This document shows, in pieces, positions 1 to 13,560 of a stretch of DNA of 64,000 nt; the first letter of the stretch is position 1; the number at the start of each line of letters is the position of its first letter. The stretch is from NCBI RefSeq assembly GCF_028769735.1, contig NC_088171.1, positions 96,723,412 to 96,787,411 on the forward strand, in the 5' to 3' direction. Source of the stretch: Zonotrichia leucophrys gambelii. Taxonomy: Eukaryota > Chordata > Aves > Passeriformes > Passerellidae. Position numbers and translations under genes: made by a program. A model generated the notes under the pieces. It ran no database searches and was not told the origin of the DNA. It was given only the letters and a program-made list of their open reading frames with translations.

Positions 1-761
1 AAAAAAAAAGGATGTTACTGTTTGGAAAATGCCTGATAGAAATTGCACTAACTTGAATTTGACCATCAGAATTTATATTTTCTTCCCATCTAATGAAAGG
101 TGGAATGCAGAAAGCAAACACATTCCGGATGTTCCTGTAAAAGAGAGAAAAAAAACCCTATCAGAAACAAAAGATGGGTAAGGTATGGAAGATGTAACAG
201 ACAAGAAAGAATGAAAGGAAGAGACAAAGAGAAAAGGACTTTATGTTCTTCCTTGAGACTGACAATGACAGAGATGCTACAAAAAGCACAGGAGCATTAC
301 AGAGTGCTGCAGAGGTATTTGTTGTTCTGTCAGATTAGAAATAGAAATAACTCACTAGTCTGAGCCTGGGGGACACTTACATAAGGCTTCAGTCTAAAAG
401 TTGACTCCTGTAAGATTTAAGAGCAAAGGAAGAAAATGAGTAATACAGAAATATGTTGGACTGTGTCAGATTTCTCCCATCCAAGTACTTTTATAAATTT
501 TGTTAATACCACTTTTAAAAATCCATTTAAAAATACAGAATTTGGAATACACTTTTTCTGCTAACTGTTCACTGCACTTGGAAGATGAGCAGGGGATTAC
601 AATGGGCTGTGACTGTGCCATAAAATGAGCTGTAACTGCCTGTCCAAAAATCTTCTCCATGCCACAACAGTACCTTTAGCCAGCTGGCAGAGAGTTTAGA
701 TCAGCTCCTGGCCTTCATTTCCCTGTCACAGAAACACGGCAGAAATCCTTTCAGAAGAGGG

Positions 762-859
762 AGCTTCTGTTGTTAGGACTGGAATTACCAAGCTGAACTT
801 CTGTTTTTAAAGCTGCTGTTGTTAGGACTGGAATTACCAAACTGAATCTCTGTTTTTAA
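762..859. repeat. Two-copy 49-bp tandem duplication
   Basis: Copy 1 (762-810) and copy 2 (811-859) are adjacent and both contain TGTTGTTAGGACTGGAATTA. By eye they differ at about four of 49 positions, roughly 92% identity. No third copy is present. The unit matches no repeat I know, so this looks like a local replication or repair duplication. Confidence 0.9.
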
Positions 860-3800
860 AGCCATCCACTGAAATAATTCCTCAAAACCTTGCCATTTGC
901 TTAGAAAGAAAACGATGGGGTGAAATGAATTCATAATGAGCTTCTTCCTCTCTCTTCCCCAGGTAATGTAAAAGCAAGCATTCCTTGCCCCTAGTTATGT
1001 CTTTTGAGCAGTTTTGGCAGAATGGCTGGGCAATAAGAAACATTTTCATGTTTAATTACAGCATATTTAAGGTGTTTCTTTTGGTGTTCACAGGCATTGA
1101 CAGGGGAGCAGGTGGATCACATCAGTCTCTGACAGTTCAGTGACTGTGAATATTGCACTCCTTGGATTTACATCACTTCTTAGATCCAATTCTGCATGCA
1201 TATTTCAGGTCTAACAGCACTGTGTTTTTAAATCTTAATTTTCTTGTTTGCTTACAAATGTGAAAATAACTCTATCCTTTAGCCATTTTTCTGCTTTTCT
1301 TGCCATGTAGAATAGCCCTACTTTTCCCTTTGTAAAAGTCCTTCATTCATTTCAATCATCACTACGGCAATTTTTTATAATTAAATGCCATAATTTTACA
1401 ACAATTTTCCAATACAGTAAGATTGTATTTTCAGAAGAAACCAAACTGCAGCAGCTTGGGGGAAGTAATCTCAGTCTGTCTTCATATAAGAGCTGGGTTC
1501 AACACTTCTGAGTACTGCTCTGGGACCTTAGAATGAAATGCTGCTTTTCACAGCACTGGTGGTGAAACTGAAAATTTACTTATAGCACCATCCTTACAAT
1601 CCTTTTCTACAAGATGCTAGATAATGAACTGCCTTTTCCTTAGGTGTTTTGGGCTCAAAATTGGAAGAATTTTTAATTTATGTTGCAGCTAGGTGACCTG
1701 GCCTTTACCCTGGAAGACGTAGCAAAGAAATGATGGTCAGATATTTTCGCCTCTCATATCAGTGGAAGTTTTCTTTGTCCTCCAGGTAACTCTGTAACCT
1801 TGAAGCTGGAGCAGTTCTGAGATTTATTTAGAAGTTCAGAGCAGTCATGTAATCAAGGTGCCTTGTTACCACCTCTGAAATGGAGCACTTGAGATGTGGG
1901 CTCCTGAGGGCAGCTACACAGATATTAGCTCATACTGCTCAGGGGGTGTCTATTTTCCCTGCCTTAACTGGTACGCCGCAATTTTCTGTTCTTGGTTTCC
2001 AAGCTAATTCTTGTTGGTGAGCAATTCAACTGAAAAGACACATATTGTGCCTCAAATAGTTCTGCAACTCTGTTTAAATTGCAATTAAGATACATTTCTC
2101 CCAATTAAAGCTTTTGACCACTTAAATCAAAGGAATTTTAAATTAAAGTTTAGGGATTTTAATTTTCCATGCTCCATTCATTCATCAAAATGCAGTTTAT
2201 AAATACTTTTATAAACATTTGCAAAAGGCTGTGCCTTTTCACATTTTGGCACTGTGGCTCAATTTCTTTATGAACTTTGAGTCAGCCAACATGTTTAAGA
2301 CTTCATTTTAAAAAATGTTCTGTAGAATTAAGCCTTTTAAAATTTTATTGGTGTCTCTGTTTTAAATTAATTGTGTTGCATGTCCCCAGGTAATTTCACA
2401 AAGGGCATTTTAGAAAGGCAAATTCAGCTGATGGATGAATTTCTCTGCAGAGGTTTATTAACATTTTTGTCAATTTATCCCATTAAATACAGCAACATCC
2501 CTAGGTGGTAATGAAGTGCAATAGCAGCAGAGGCTTCACACCACGATGGCAAACAGATTCCAATAATTTTCTCAGTAGTCTCTTCATAGCACAAGTGAAA
2601 TGCTGATCTTTACAAGTATGTCTGTGTGACTAAAAAACCCCACACAGATAAAACCTAAAATTTATATTTATGAATGTTAATTTAAAATGAACATATTCCT
2701 CCTTATATCCTCAAACTTCAGTAGCAGCCTAGGGCATGAAATTAAGAAGAATTAACAGTATTGACAGCAATATTTCCCCTGGTAAAGCAAACATACCTAA
2801 AATTTGTGTAGATATATGTAGAGGCTGACAAATGAGACACACATAGCAGAATGTTGACCCTGAAATCTCACTTTATCTTAAAAAAGGGATGAAACACACA
2901 ACCACTCCACTCTCCCATGCTCACAAATGACAGTGAAAGGGTTTCTCTTGATTTCAGCAGGCTGTGCAATATAATATCAAAAAAATCTTGAAATTCAAAT
3001 TTTGACTACTAAATATTTACAACAATGAGATTATGAATAAGTTATATTTCTTCATGAGGATTTTTCAGCAAACAGCTTCAAATAATTAATTTGAGAAACT
3101 GCAATTTATCTTTTTTCAGAAATATCTCAAAAAAGAAAAAAAAATCTCTGAATGAATTATTCATTTGCAAACTACTCTCTCCTGTGACAGTGACTCCCCA
3201 TTTTTCACATCAAAATTTATTTACTTTAACTGCATTACCATGGTTTTTTCCTATAACAAAAAACATAAGCACTCATAAGATTCTAAGAAATATTATGAAT
3301 GCTGCAGTAAAGAATATGTATTGAATTTGTATAAAAACTTTTTGAAACTTATAATAAAATAAGAAAAAGGAAAAAAAACCCTTAAAGTACTAAAATAACT
3401 ACTAAAAGGGATTTGAAGGACTCTGCTAAAAAAGCTGATCATAATATTAAATATTACCATGAAAGAAATTAAAGGTATTACTGAAGTTTAAATTATTAGG
3501 TTGTCCACAGACAAAAAGTGGGAAATACATCTGCTGTTACATTCTAGGGGGGAGAAATTTGCTATGATGTGGAACAGAGAAGTAAATTATACATATTGTC
3601 TCCACATTATCACCTGTAATTTGTGAATTATTTCCACTTATTTATCTATATACAGTAATTTTTTTTTACTTCTGGTACTTAGCATCTTAACAAGGCTCTA
3701 AATGCTCTCCATCTCCTAACAAGCCTGTGCCTGCTTTGTGTATCATTACCATTTCCAGCAAACAGTGGGCAAAGGGAGTCTTTCAGAAACTCCTTCATGT

Positions 3801-4863
3801 TTGCTTGTTGGTTTGCTTGTTTGCTTTAAACAATGACAGACAAAACAGAAATGAGGTGGCTGGTGATGAATCACATCAAATGTAGAAATGAGAAAGACTG
3901 CCAAATACAGAAGCATCTTCAGTATTCACTTCTCCTTTTGAATACATATATCTACCCCTTCTCAGAAATATTGTTGCATCAAAAAGTGTCATTTTTCCTT
4001 GCTTTGGTGTTTTTCTAAGGTTGCCATAGAGAAAAAGACAGCTTATTCTTCTAATTGCAAGTAGTGTTTACAAGCAATGGAAAAAATCCACCCCAGGTTC
4101 TAAACATAAAAGAAATCCAGTAGTTTTTTTATTTTTTTCTTAAGAATTAGTGATCAAATATGCACTTTTTTCCTTCATCAGAACAGAATAATGTCACCCA
4201 AGCTGAATCATAGCCATAGATTCCTCAAGTAAACCAGTGCTCATTTGTATATATCTTTGTTTTTCCTGGTTACAAATTAAATATTAGTTACTAAAAGTAA
4301 TTGCTAGTGCCTTTCATTATCGATTCAGAAGTATCTCCAACAGATAATAACCAAATCCTTGTGGCTGTTGCTTAAAAGAATATTTATCTTTTGATGATTT
4401 TTCAAGGATTAACAGTTCATAATTTCATTAACCTTTAACAAAATACCTTCTTATTTTGGGTTTTAACACCAATCCATGAATCATAGAATTCTCTCACATA
4501 AAATCTCACAGAAAAGGCTATCAAGAGCACGAAAATATGACAAATATTTGAAGTTAAAATAATATTTCCACTCCTGGGATTAGATAAAGTATTAGTTTTG
4601 TGCTCAGCCATTTAGGACTCCTTTTGAGAGCTTAGACTTGCAAAGTACTAATTCTCTTGGGTACAATTGAAATAAAGATGTTGCACAGCACTGCATTGGT
4701 TTTACTTTCTATTTGCCTATAAGGTCCTGGATTTCCTACTCAGGTGAAATACTTGCGTCTATTCACTTATATAAAACAGTAAATACACCCAGGCTGGAAG
4801 TCAGATTTTTGAAATCAGTTGAACACTGAATTAAACAAAGAGAGAACATTAATAAATTCTGAC

Positions 4864-4888
4864 TTATTTGTTTATTTATTTATTTTTC
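4864..4888. repeat. Short (TTTA)n microsatellite
   Basis: An imperfect TTTA/TTTG tetranucleotide run of about 25 bp lies in unique AT-rich sequence. It is too short to be a notable feature but could be length-variable. Confidence 0.7.
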
Positions 4889-6055
4889 ATTTGGGACTGG
4901 ATCCAAAGACCAAGACAATCAATATAAACAGACTCTGGCTAAATTTCTGTAGGTTTCTGCCCTGGAAAACTCTTGATTAGCTAGTTGGGCAATAAATACA
5001 TCTTGATGTATTTTTTAGCCATGAGGATGCTGAGTACTCATGAGATAAATAATATTTCACGTTCAATATTGTAATCAAGTGAGCACTTTATAGCAAGCTG
5101 ATTCTATTTTTATTTTTTCTTACACTGAGAATTATTAGTGTCAGAATTACAATCAATACAGTACTTCTCCATGAGGGAAATGCGTGCTCCTATAGAAACC
5201 TAAGAAATGTTGAATATTGTTGAATATGGTCATTTAAAATGACATGTTTTAATCCATTTTCCACAATCCATAATCTATTTTATTTCACCAAGATTTTTTT
5301 CATTAAAATTTACATTATTTTCCACTTTTCCACACATTCATTTAAAAATTATATACATCAAATAATTTATTTGTGTGAGTTTTATATAGATAAACTGCTC
5401 ATAAAGTTTTCTGGTTAATCATGAAGGAGAACATAGTTCATCCAGCTGGTATTGGAGAAGAAATTATTCATAAGGCTGTCTATGGGCATATTTCTGACTA
5501 TTGATTGTTTTGTACAACTCCAGTTGAGTTCCTCTGATACAGCTATCTTCTGTTGATCTTAGAACAACAGGGGTCTCTTTGCAAACATGGATCAAACATT
5601 AAAAATAAAATTATTGATTTTGAAGTGTGAAATTTAAGGGCAGCAGCTCCTAAATTCAAAATAGATTAGATGTCCAGGAAAACATTTAAGCTCAGAGGAA
5701 CGCAGTGTAAAACCTCTTTAGGCGACTAACTTCCTAATGCATTGACTCAAAGAAAAATCAATCTATTACAAGTGAGATAAAAAGTCTGAGAAAAATTATT
5801 CTTAAAAGGGCAACAAAATTAACATTGTGTCCATTAACATAAGCATCAATCAAAAAAAATTATTGGGATTTGTCAAAGATAAATTTGATTTGGCTTGCTT
5901 AAAAATTATTGATGCCCTTTATTTCTTTCCTTGCAAAAGCTTTTTTATTAATCCCATTCTGACTACTTTTATGTAGCCATTAATTAAAATGCAAGTTTCA
6001 AGAAAAACTGTTTTATTTCTCTTATATTCTACCTGGTGACACAAGAATTAATTTC

Positions 6056-6621
6056 CAGATTGACTTGGGTAAGTTAATTTTCTTCACTGTGGCTGGTGTG
6101 GGTCTGTGTTTTGGATTTGTGCTGGGAGCAGTCTGATAGCACAGGGATGTTTTTGGGATTACTGAGCAGGTCTCACCTGTAGACAAGGCCTCTTCTGCTT
6201 CTCATGCTGTCCCACCCGCAAGGAGGCTGGGGGTGCACAAGGACCTCAGAGGGGACGCAGCCGGGACAGATGACTCCAATCGAGCAAAGAAACATTCCAT
6301 ACCATGTAGGATCATGCTCAGCATACAGCCCTGGGGAAAGGAGGAGGGGGGTTGTTCAGAGTATGATATTTGTCTTCCCAAGTCACCATTAAGTGTAGTG
6401 GAGCTTTCCTGGGAATGGCTCAACACACCTACTTGCCCATGAGAAGTGGTGACTTAATTCTTTGCTCGCGTACATGGCTTTTGCTTTGCCTGTTAAACTG
6501 TCTTCATTTCAACCCAGAGATCTTCTCTTTTGCACTTCCAGTTCTGTCTCCCATCCCACAAGGGATGAGTGAGTGACTGGCTGTGTGGGGCTGAGCTGCC
6601 AGGTGGGGTTAAGCCATGACA
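6056..6621 (+). mobile_element. Solo LTR, avian ERVL-like family (copy A)
   Basis: A GC-richer block of about 565 bp shares its whole layout with the blocks at 9450-10023 (reverse strand) and 60646-61203. Shared landmarks are TTTTGGATTTGTGCTG near the 5' end, AGGAGGCTGGGG in U3, a degraded TATA region near 6319, a TGTTAAACTG stretch near 6491 at the polyadenylation region, and a GGCTGTGTGGGGCTGAGCTG stretch ending in TGACA at 6621. I associate this layout with a high-copy avian class III (ERVL-like) solo LTR; the family name is inference. The 5' end is eroded and no clear target-site duplication was found. No internal retroviral sequence adjoins it, so it is a solo LTR. Short open frames inside it are not genes. 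Confidence 0.85.
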
Positions 6622-9449
6622 AGCTCTCAGAAACATTGCACTTCAGAGACTCCATGAACCACTTCACCCCATCTGAAGAGGGGTATTTAAATAGTTCATA
6701 TGAATCAGCCAGAAATTACTATTCCTTTTCATCTCTGATAAATGGTCTTTGGTGGTATTAAAGAGAATCCAGGCATCCAAAGACATGCGTTGTGAAGTCC
6801 CTTCACTTTCTCCTCCACATAGGGGAGAAAGAATAAAAACAGTATTTATCATAAACATCTGATAACTAATAGAACTAAGAAAATACTTGGCATGTGGAAA
6901 AATCTCCCTGTCTGGAATTTTTTAATGTTAGAAAATGGCAAATACTGAAATTTTTCAAGGAAAATATAATATAGTAAGAGCTGGTGGTGATAAGGAGGGT
7001 TGATTTTCTTTGACAAACTACACTTTCTACATTTTCCTAATCTATTGATGTCAGCAGAATAATGTATCTGCTTCAAGCACAGAAATGCATTCAGAAAATA
7101 CACTTGTGGTGATGATGTAGAAGCTGGAGCAAACATTCTCAGATTTTTAGGTCAGTCAGATGGGAATACTAGCATCAACAAAACATGAAGCATTTTAGTC
7201 TCATTCATCCAATAAAAAATTCCACCAAAATTAATATCTTCCCAGATAATAGGACCACTCTAACAATCTACTGGTCCCAGAAAGAGGGAATCCTCTCCCA
7301 TTTTTCTTTAGTCCTAGATAAATATTCTCTTGTCTCACTAACTTATCTGTAGCACATCTGGACACCAATGGAAGCACACAAAAATTTTACAGAAATAGAC
7401 TTCTTACCTCATGTCTTTCAGGGCCCAACAAGCACCACAAGAAGGGTCTCTAAACCCAAGAGTCAGAGAGGAGAGGGAGAAACGTGAGAAAAAAGAAGCA
7501 TGGAAAGAGTCAGAGGCAGAGGCAAGAAGCTGGCAAATCACATTGACTGTGCATTGCACAGACAGTTTTAAGACTAGTTAGTTCCATGTAGAAGTGTCCT
7601 AGGTTGTAAAAGTTTTTTCTGATGCAGATTCCCCCTTCATCTCACCCTAATAAGATTTACCTTTGTCCAATGCCCACATCTCAACTCCCCGCTGCTTCAC
7701 GGACAATGAAATGGCAATTTAAAAGGTAAAAAGTGCCAAAAAAAAAAAAAGTCTTTTATGGCTTTTAATGTTTACCAGGTATCTGGAAATAAGCAATGGG
7801 GTAACTACCCTGCATAAACAAGAGATAACGAATGCTAAAATTTTGCTGACAGCCAAGATCATAGCTATTCAGTCAGTATTTGTAGGTTTTAATCTAGTTC
7901 CGTTAATTGCCACCTGCTCCCAAAATACCCTGGCCACTTGCTTCTGTCGTGGCATTGCCAATTGGCCCAAGCATGATGTAGCAGTGCAAACAGATTATCA
8001 GACCAGAGAAATCAGTCCAGTCAAAAAGTTACCCAGAGAAGTACTTTCAGCTGGATCAGTTCCCTGATGCTGTTTACCCCCTGGCTGCATAAGCACTTGC
8101 ATCAGTCCCATTTGCGTGGGGTGAGAACAAGCAGAACGGCTAAAACCTTTAGGCATAATTTCCTCAGAAAGCCAATTTACCTTTTGGGCTGTCTGGGCTT
8201 ACGTGTTTAGAGTGAATTTCTTCTCACTCTGCACAATGTGTAGTTCCTTCTAGTGGCTGCTCAGAGCTGTAAAAGCCTGCAATCAATACTCTTTGTACAT
8301 GCTGTTGCAGACTCTGAGTAAGGATGTGGGGAACAAAAGTTGCAAAGAGGGAAGGATGGAGGCTGTAAGGGAAGTTGCCATCCTGTAGTTATGGGAAGTA
8401 GTTTCAATGTTTATGATGCTGATCATGAACAAACCACACAGAAATAACTCAGACAAACAACGATGAGTTACTTTTTCAGATACTCCAGGTGTCATATCAA
8501 AGCTCATTTAAAGTTTCTTCAGTAGCTGTTTGATACTTGAGTGGGGGCTGTGTTATTCAAATTGAGTATTGGATTAAAAATCAAATAAAGCTCTTAAGTA
8601 TTACATCAGTTACACTATGAATTAGTTGAAATAAAAATCCCTCCTGTATAATCTCTTTGATCCTTGCATAAAAACCACACACTTTGAATAAAAAGTGCCA
8701 TTTTTCAGTCACGTATTGATAATGATATTACTAATTTTGGAATATTTTGACTTATTATTTTTATTCCAGTGAAAATAAATCCTTTAAATATACAAATTTT
8801 AACAGCAGTAGAGTTTATTTGGTACTTCTTGTTTTCTGAGCAAATGGATTTCAAGAAGTATTTCATAAAATTACAGCTCATGGAAGTATCATAAGTGCTT
8901 TCCTGAACAAGGTGAGAGCTCTTATGCAACAGATTCATAATGACTCAACTTGACCTTTCATTGTAAAATAGCATTGGACTTCTGCCATGTTATAGATGCT
9001 CTTCTTGTAAATATCCAGATACTCCCATTAGTTTCTAGAGGTTTTCCACCAGGCAGAAAACAGTGAAAGTGGTTATAGCAGCCTATGCTCTCTTACCACA
9101 AAACTAAATTAAGCCAATGATGTTATGAGTGTTCTTGACAGAGGTTTTGGTAAGTACTTGTGCAACATGTATCACACATATGCATGTGTACGCCCATTTG
9201 TGTAGCAAGGTTTTAGCTGAAATATTTTTTTGGTTTTACATAAAGGAATCCAGCCGAAAATTATAGTTTGATCAACATGTTACAGTGTACCAGACAAGGA
9301 CATTTTGAAACATTTTCCTTATGTATTCTGTAGATTCTTGTCTTAATTCTGCTAGGATTAAGGCACCTAGTTATACATTTCATGAAGAGAGAAAAACACA
9401 TGCTTAAGGTGATTGTATCCATCAACCTTTCCTTCGAATTTTTCACAGT
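6622..9449. other. Unique sequence between two LTRs, with a CpG-retaining block
   Basis: Mostly AT-rich unique DNA. The part from about 7680 to 8210 keeps more CpG than its surroundings and contains a 99-codon plus-strand frame (7768-8067) with no recognisable domain. It is treated as a candidate conserved non-coding block in the findings. A 13-base A run lies near 7739. No RNA gene or confident exon was seen. Confidence 0.6.
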
Positions 9450-10023
9450 TGTCACCCCAACTGACAACTAAGCTCCACACAGATGCTTGCTCACTCCCCT
9501 TCCAGAACTCCCCAGTGTGATAGGGTGGAGAATCAGTAATGTAAAAGCTAGAGAACTCACGGGTTAAGACAAACTTTAATGAGGAAAGAAAAAGCCATGT
9601 GCACAAGTAAAGTAAAGCAAGGAATTTATTCACCACTTCCCATGGGAAGACTGTTTTGTTCAGCTATTCCTGGGAAAGCAGGTTTCCCTCCTGCACAACA
9701 GTGACTTGGAAAGACAAATATCATCACTCCAAATGCCCTTCCCTTCCTTCTTCACACAGATATATATACTGAGCACAATGACACGTGATGCTTTGGTCAG
9801 CTGGGGTCAGGGGTCCTGGCTATGCCCACTTTGTGCATCCCCAGCCTCCTGGCCAGCAGAGGGAATGAGAAGCAGAGCAAGCCTTGGCTCTGTGTGAGCT
9901 CTGCTCAGCAGAAACTAAAACATCTCTGGGTTAGCAAGATTATTTCCTTCAAAAATCCAAAACTCAGCCTCACACCAGGTACTGTGACAAATATTTAACT
10001 CCACCACAGCCAAAGTCAGCACA
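9450..10023 (-). mobile_element. Solo LTR, same family as copy A (copy B, reverse orientation)
   Basis: Read on the minus strand, this 574-bp block starts TGTGCTGACTTTGGCTG at 10023 and ends GGGGTGACA at 9450. It carries the same ordered landmarks as copies A and C: a TTTTGGAT motif near the start, AGGAGGCTGGGG, a TATATATA box at about 9760-9770, and ATTAAAG (9574-9580) as the polyadenylation signal, followed by the GTGAGTTC stretch. The flanking 5-mers do not match, so the target-site duplication is lost or mutated. Reading frames on either strand here are by-products of the LTR. Confidence 0.85.
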
Positions 10024-13000
10024 ATATTCCATCCAGGAAACATCTTCTAAAATTAAGAAAAAAAGTGAGACATTGACACAAACCTACCAGAAAGTTAGCA
10101 CACCAAGACAGGGTGGATGCATATATTCAATAAGTACAGATTAAATGGAAAGATGACTAGTGGCTTGTGGTGTGAAATCATGGTACTAGTCTGTGATCTC
10201 CAGAACTGCGTTTAAATCCAAGTAAGCTTATTGTTTGGAATACAATTGCAGTGATCTTCCTCAACATAATTGGAAGTTTTTAAATTTAAAAATGAATACG
10301 ATTCTATTTAGAAATGTTTCTGACTCTTCTAAATGTTTACTCACTGATGAGGGACAAATCACTACCACAATTTTCTCTACTACTGTTTAGAATCCACCTG
10401 TAAAACACAAAAGCTGTTTCTGCTACCTGATTTTCAAATAATGAAGACCTAGAACCTTTTAAAGAGTATAAAAATGAATAGGTTCAAAGCACATACAAGG
10501 CCTGTGATTTTGACCTTACTAAATGCATAGAATGTTGGTTTGCTAAGTTCCCAGTATGTTCAGTTATGAAAATAATTAATTCTGATGTCATCAGGACTCT
10601 TCCCCAAACTCCTTCCTTTTGACAGAAGCTCCATATTCAGTTACATCTGGGAAGGAAATTTAACAAAAAAAAAGGAGATTGTTCCTTTCACATGCAGCAG
10701 CATGAAGATATGACCTTTGAAATTCCTTGTAGAATTCTGCCAGAGAAACAAAAAAATGTCCTCAGCATGGTGCAGCTCACGTTTCACAAACACTTCAGAA
10801 AACAGAATATAGTTTTCTCATGGGCACACCTTCAGCTCATTACAGAGAGCAAACTGTGAGGACTGCTCACAAAGCAAAATGAGTAAATTAATTATATGAC
10901 AAGTGTTAATATCTTATTTGAAAAGAGGAATCCCCAAATATCAATTAAAAGTTTGCCTTAATGTTGGAGACTGATTAAATCTTAAAGGACAAAAAAAAAA
11001 TCAAAAACATAATGTGAGAGAAAACTCATCCTTTTTTTTCCAATTAAAACACTTTGTAATATTAAAATGAGTCAACATTTTTTCAAGCAGACAGCTTCAG
11101 TGCTGAAAATCAGGTCTTTATATGATTAAGAAGTTTTCATGGGAGCTTTTATTCCCATGAATAAACAACTTTGTCATTGTGATTAAAAAAAAAAGTAATT
11201 TCTAGCAGGATGTTTCAATATATTACCTAATTGAGAAATTCAATTTTAAACTTAGGAGTAATATATAGTTGAAAAAAATTAAAGCCATATAATTTTCCTT
11301 AGCCTGTTCAAAGAATCAGATCAACCTTAGTTCAATCTCAGTGAATGTTGAAATTGTAAAATAATACCAATCTGGAAACCCTTGTGTGTCTTAATATTTC
11401 ACATAAATATTGTGCCAATCAACAAAATCCAAGATCTCTTTTATTGGTTATTTCACCCTAGCAGACACTTCAATATCCAGAAAAGGCTCTTGTTGCCATT
11501 TGCAACAAAATAAAAATGTCTCTAGCCTGCTCAGCATTGCTCTTTCATTTCCAATATTCCCATCAGTGTAATCAAAATGAAATGTTGCTGCCATGGTAAG
11601 GGAGAGCAGGACTGCCTTCTTCCTGCTGCAGGAGATGAAGTAGGAGTATGAGGGGGAAAAAAGCAATGCCAAAGAGAGAAAGCATTAAATGGCTTTTTGC
11701 TTGTGTTGATGTTCTTGCAGGTCACTTCCTCCCTCAGCTTGCAGTCATCAGTCCAAGACTGCAATCCCTGCCTCAAAAGCATCAACAAAGTTGAGTTTTT
11801 AGGAGGTTGATGTCAGGTCTCTTGCTGAAGGTTAAAGGCTGTTGAAAGCTGGAAGACTATAGCAAAATTTTGATAGCTATGCAATGGTCATGCAATGACC
11901 TGCAAATGCAGGAAGGAAATAGACATATGCCACATATTAAATAAAAATAAAATCTGAATTTGCAATAATTTTTGTCCAAAATAAAATCTGCACATGTGTG
12001 AATATATTTTAATATGAATAAAAAAATACTGTCATTAGATAGAAATCATAAATGTCTTTATTCATAGGATATTTTTCTTATGCTGAGCTTGGTTAACAAA
12101 TCCCTAATAAAATATTTGTTGTGTTTTAAAGTTATTATCTGTTCTTATCTTTATATAAAAGCTATGCTTGCCTTGTTTACACCTTTGACCTTTCTAAATT
12201 AAATAATCAAAATAATTTCAAAAACTGTCTTCTCATAGAAACCCGGACTTTTCTTATGCTTGTCAATGTACTTATTGCCTGTCCCTAAACTTGTCTAATT
12301 TTTCAAATTCCTTTTCAAAGCATGGCCACTCATATTGCAAGCAGGATTCCAAATTAGTCTGCATCAACTGATTGATATAGAGACCTTTATAAAGTGATTA
12401 TTCACATCAGAAAGGAAACAAAAATTAGTTTAAAGAGAATAAAAATAAATCAATTTTCCAAATCAATCTCATAAGTTTTTTGCAGCATTAGCACAGGTCT
12501 CTGGCTGAGAGTTTCCACTTCTATTGTCATCCTATAATTATCTGAAAAAAAATGCATTATTTCACAATATAAGTGGAGCAGCAATCTCACTTATTGAACA
12601 ACACTGTATGTCAAGTAGTGTGCAGTACTCATCGGGTATAAATCTGAATACATAGTTTGAAAATAGCATTGGTAGGAAAGCATAGATCTTGTCTCTACTG
12701 TAATCTTAAGTGCACACATTTTGTTTAGTTTAACATTTTGAGCCTATAACCACCCACTCAACTAAGATATCTTTATATACATTCTACTGGGTGAAAAAAC
12801 TGCTTGCTAAAATATTTATGAAAACAAAGTGGCAAAACAAAAAGACATCAAGCTCTTGTAATGACTTCAATGGTGACTTCTCATAGAATATTAACTGGGT
12901 ATCAAAGACACGCTTTTTTGTTTATCAAGCAGAAGATTTTGTTGCTCATTAACTTTTTAAATCTTTTAGCTGTAGGAATTGATACATCTGTGTTTTGAAC

Positions 13001-13489
13001 AAGAAACTCACTCTATTTTTCCATTTTAAGAGACATTGTTACTAAATTCACAGCATCCCCTTTCCCAGAAAACATTAGCATATCCTGTTAGTCTAATCTG
13101 ATAAAAAACCCCAAACCTGTGATATTTGCGAGTGTTAAATATTGCATTACTTCACTGATGGATTCAGTCTCATGTTATGCCAACTAAATACAGCAGAGGA
13201 ATAAAACTGTCCTCTTTTTCCATTGCCTAAGAATTGGTGTTGCTTATAGGGCTCTATACGCATTTCTGTATCAACTTCAGAAGAAATTGTTGAAGAAATT
13301 CCCTGAGAGTTCTCATCATTCTTACAGCCCATCGAGGGAGTGGCAGAAAGAGATAGCTCTGGCTCTTTTCCTGTCAAATTGATAACATACAGCTGGTAAA
13401 GAACTGAGCAAAACGTCTCTGTTTTCATCAGACTATAACCCTGCTTTCTCTTTTTATTTTTTTTTTCTTGTGTATGTTAATCTCTATGT

Positions 13490-13560
13490 ATGCAAGTAAT
13501 ATATGTCACATATAAACATATAAATGTGTGTATATTTAATATATATATGCATATATTTTG
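13490..13560. repeat. AT/TA dinucleotide-rich low-complexity tract
   Basis: Alternating purine-pyrimidine sequence made of ATATAT, GTGTAT and CATATA blocks, imperfect throughout. It can form local hairpins but has no regular unit above two bases. Confidence 0.7.

Larger units (their letters stand above)
1..6055. other. Unique AT-rich intergenic or intronic sequence
   Basis: Apart from the 49-bp tandem duplication at 762-859 and a short (TTTA)n tract near 4864, I see no interspersed repeat, RNA gene or supported coding exon. The open frames here are under 90 codons, rich in Lys, Asn, Ile and Phe as expected of AT-rich noncoding DNA, and lack convincing splice sites. Homopolymer A and T runs are common. 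It is most simply gene-desert or intron sequence. Confidence 0.7.

Noticed and set aside
4474..4500. AATCATAGAATT resembling the CR1 3' terminal repeat
   Set aside because: No adjoining CR1 3' UTR sequence could be found on either side, so the match is likely chance.
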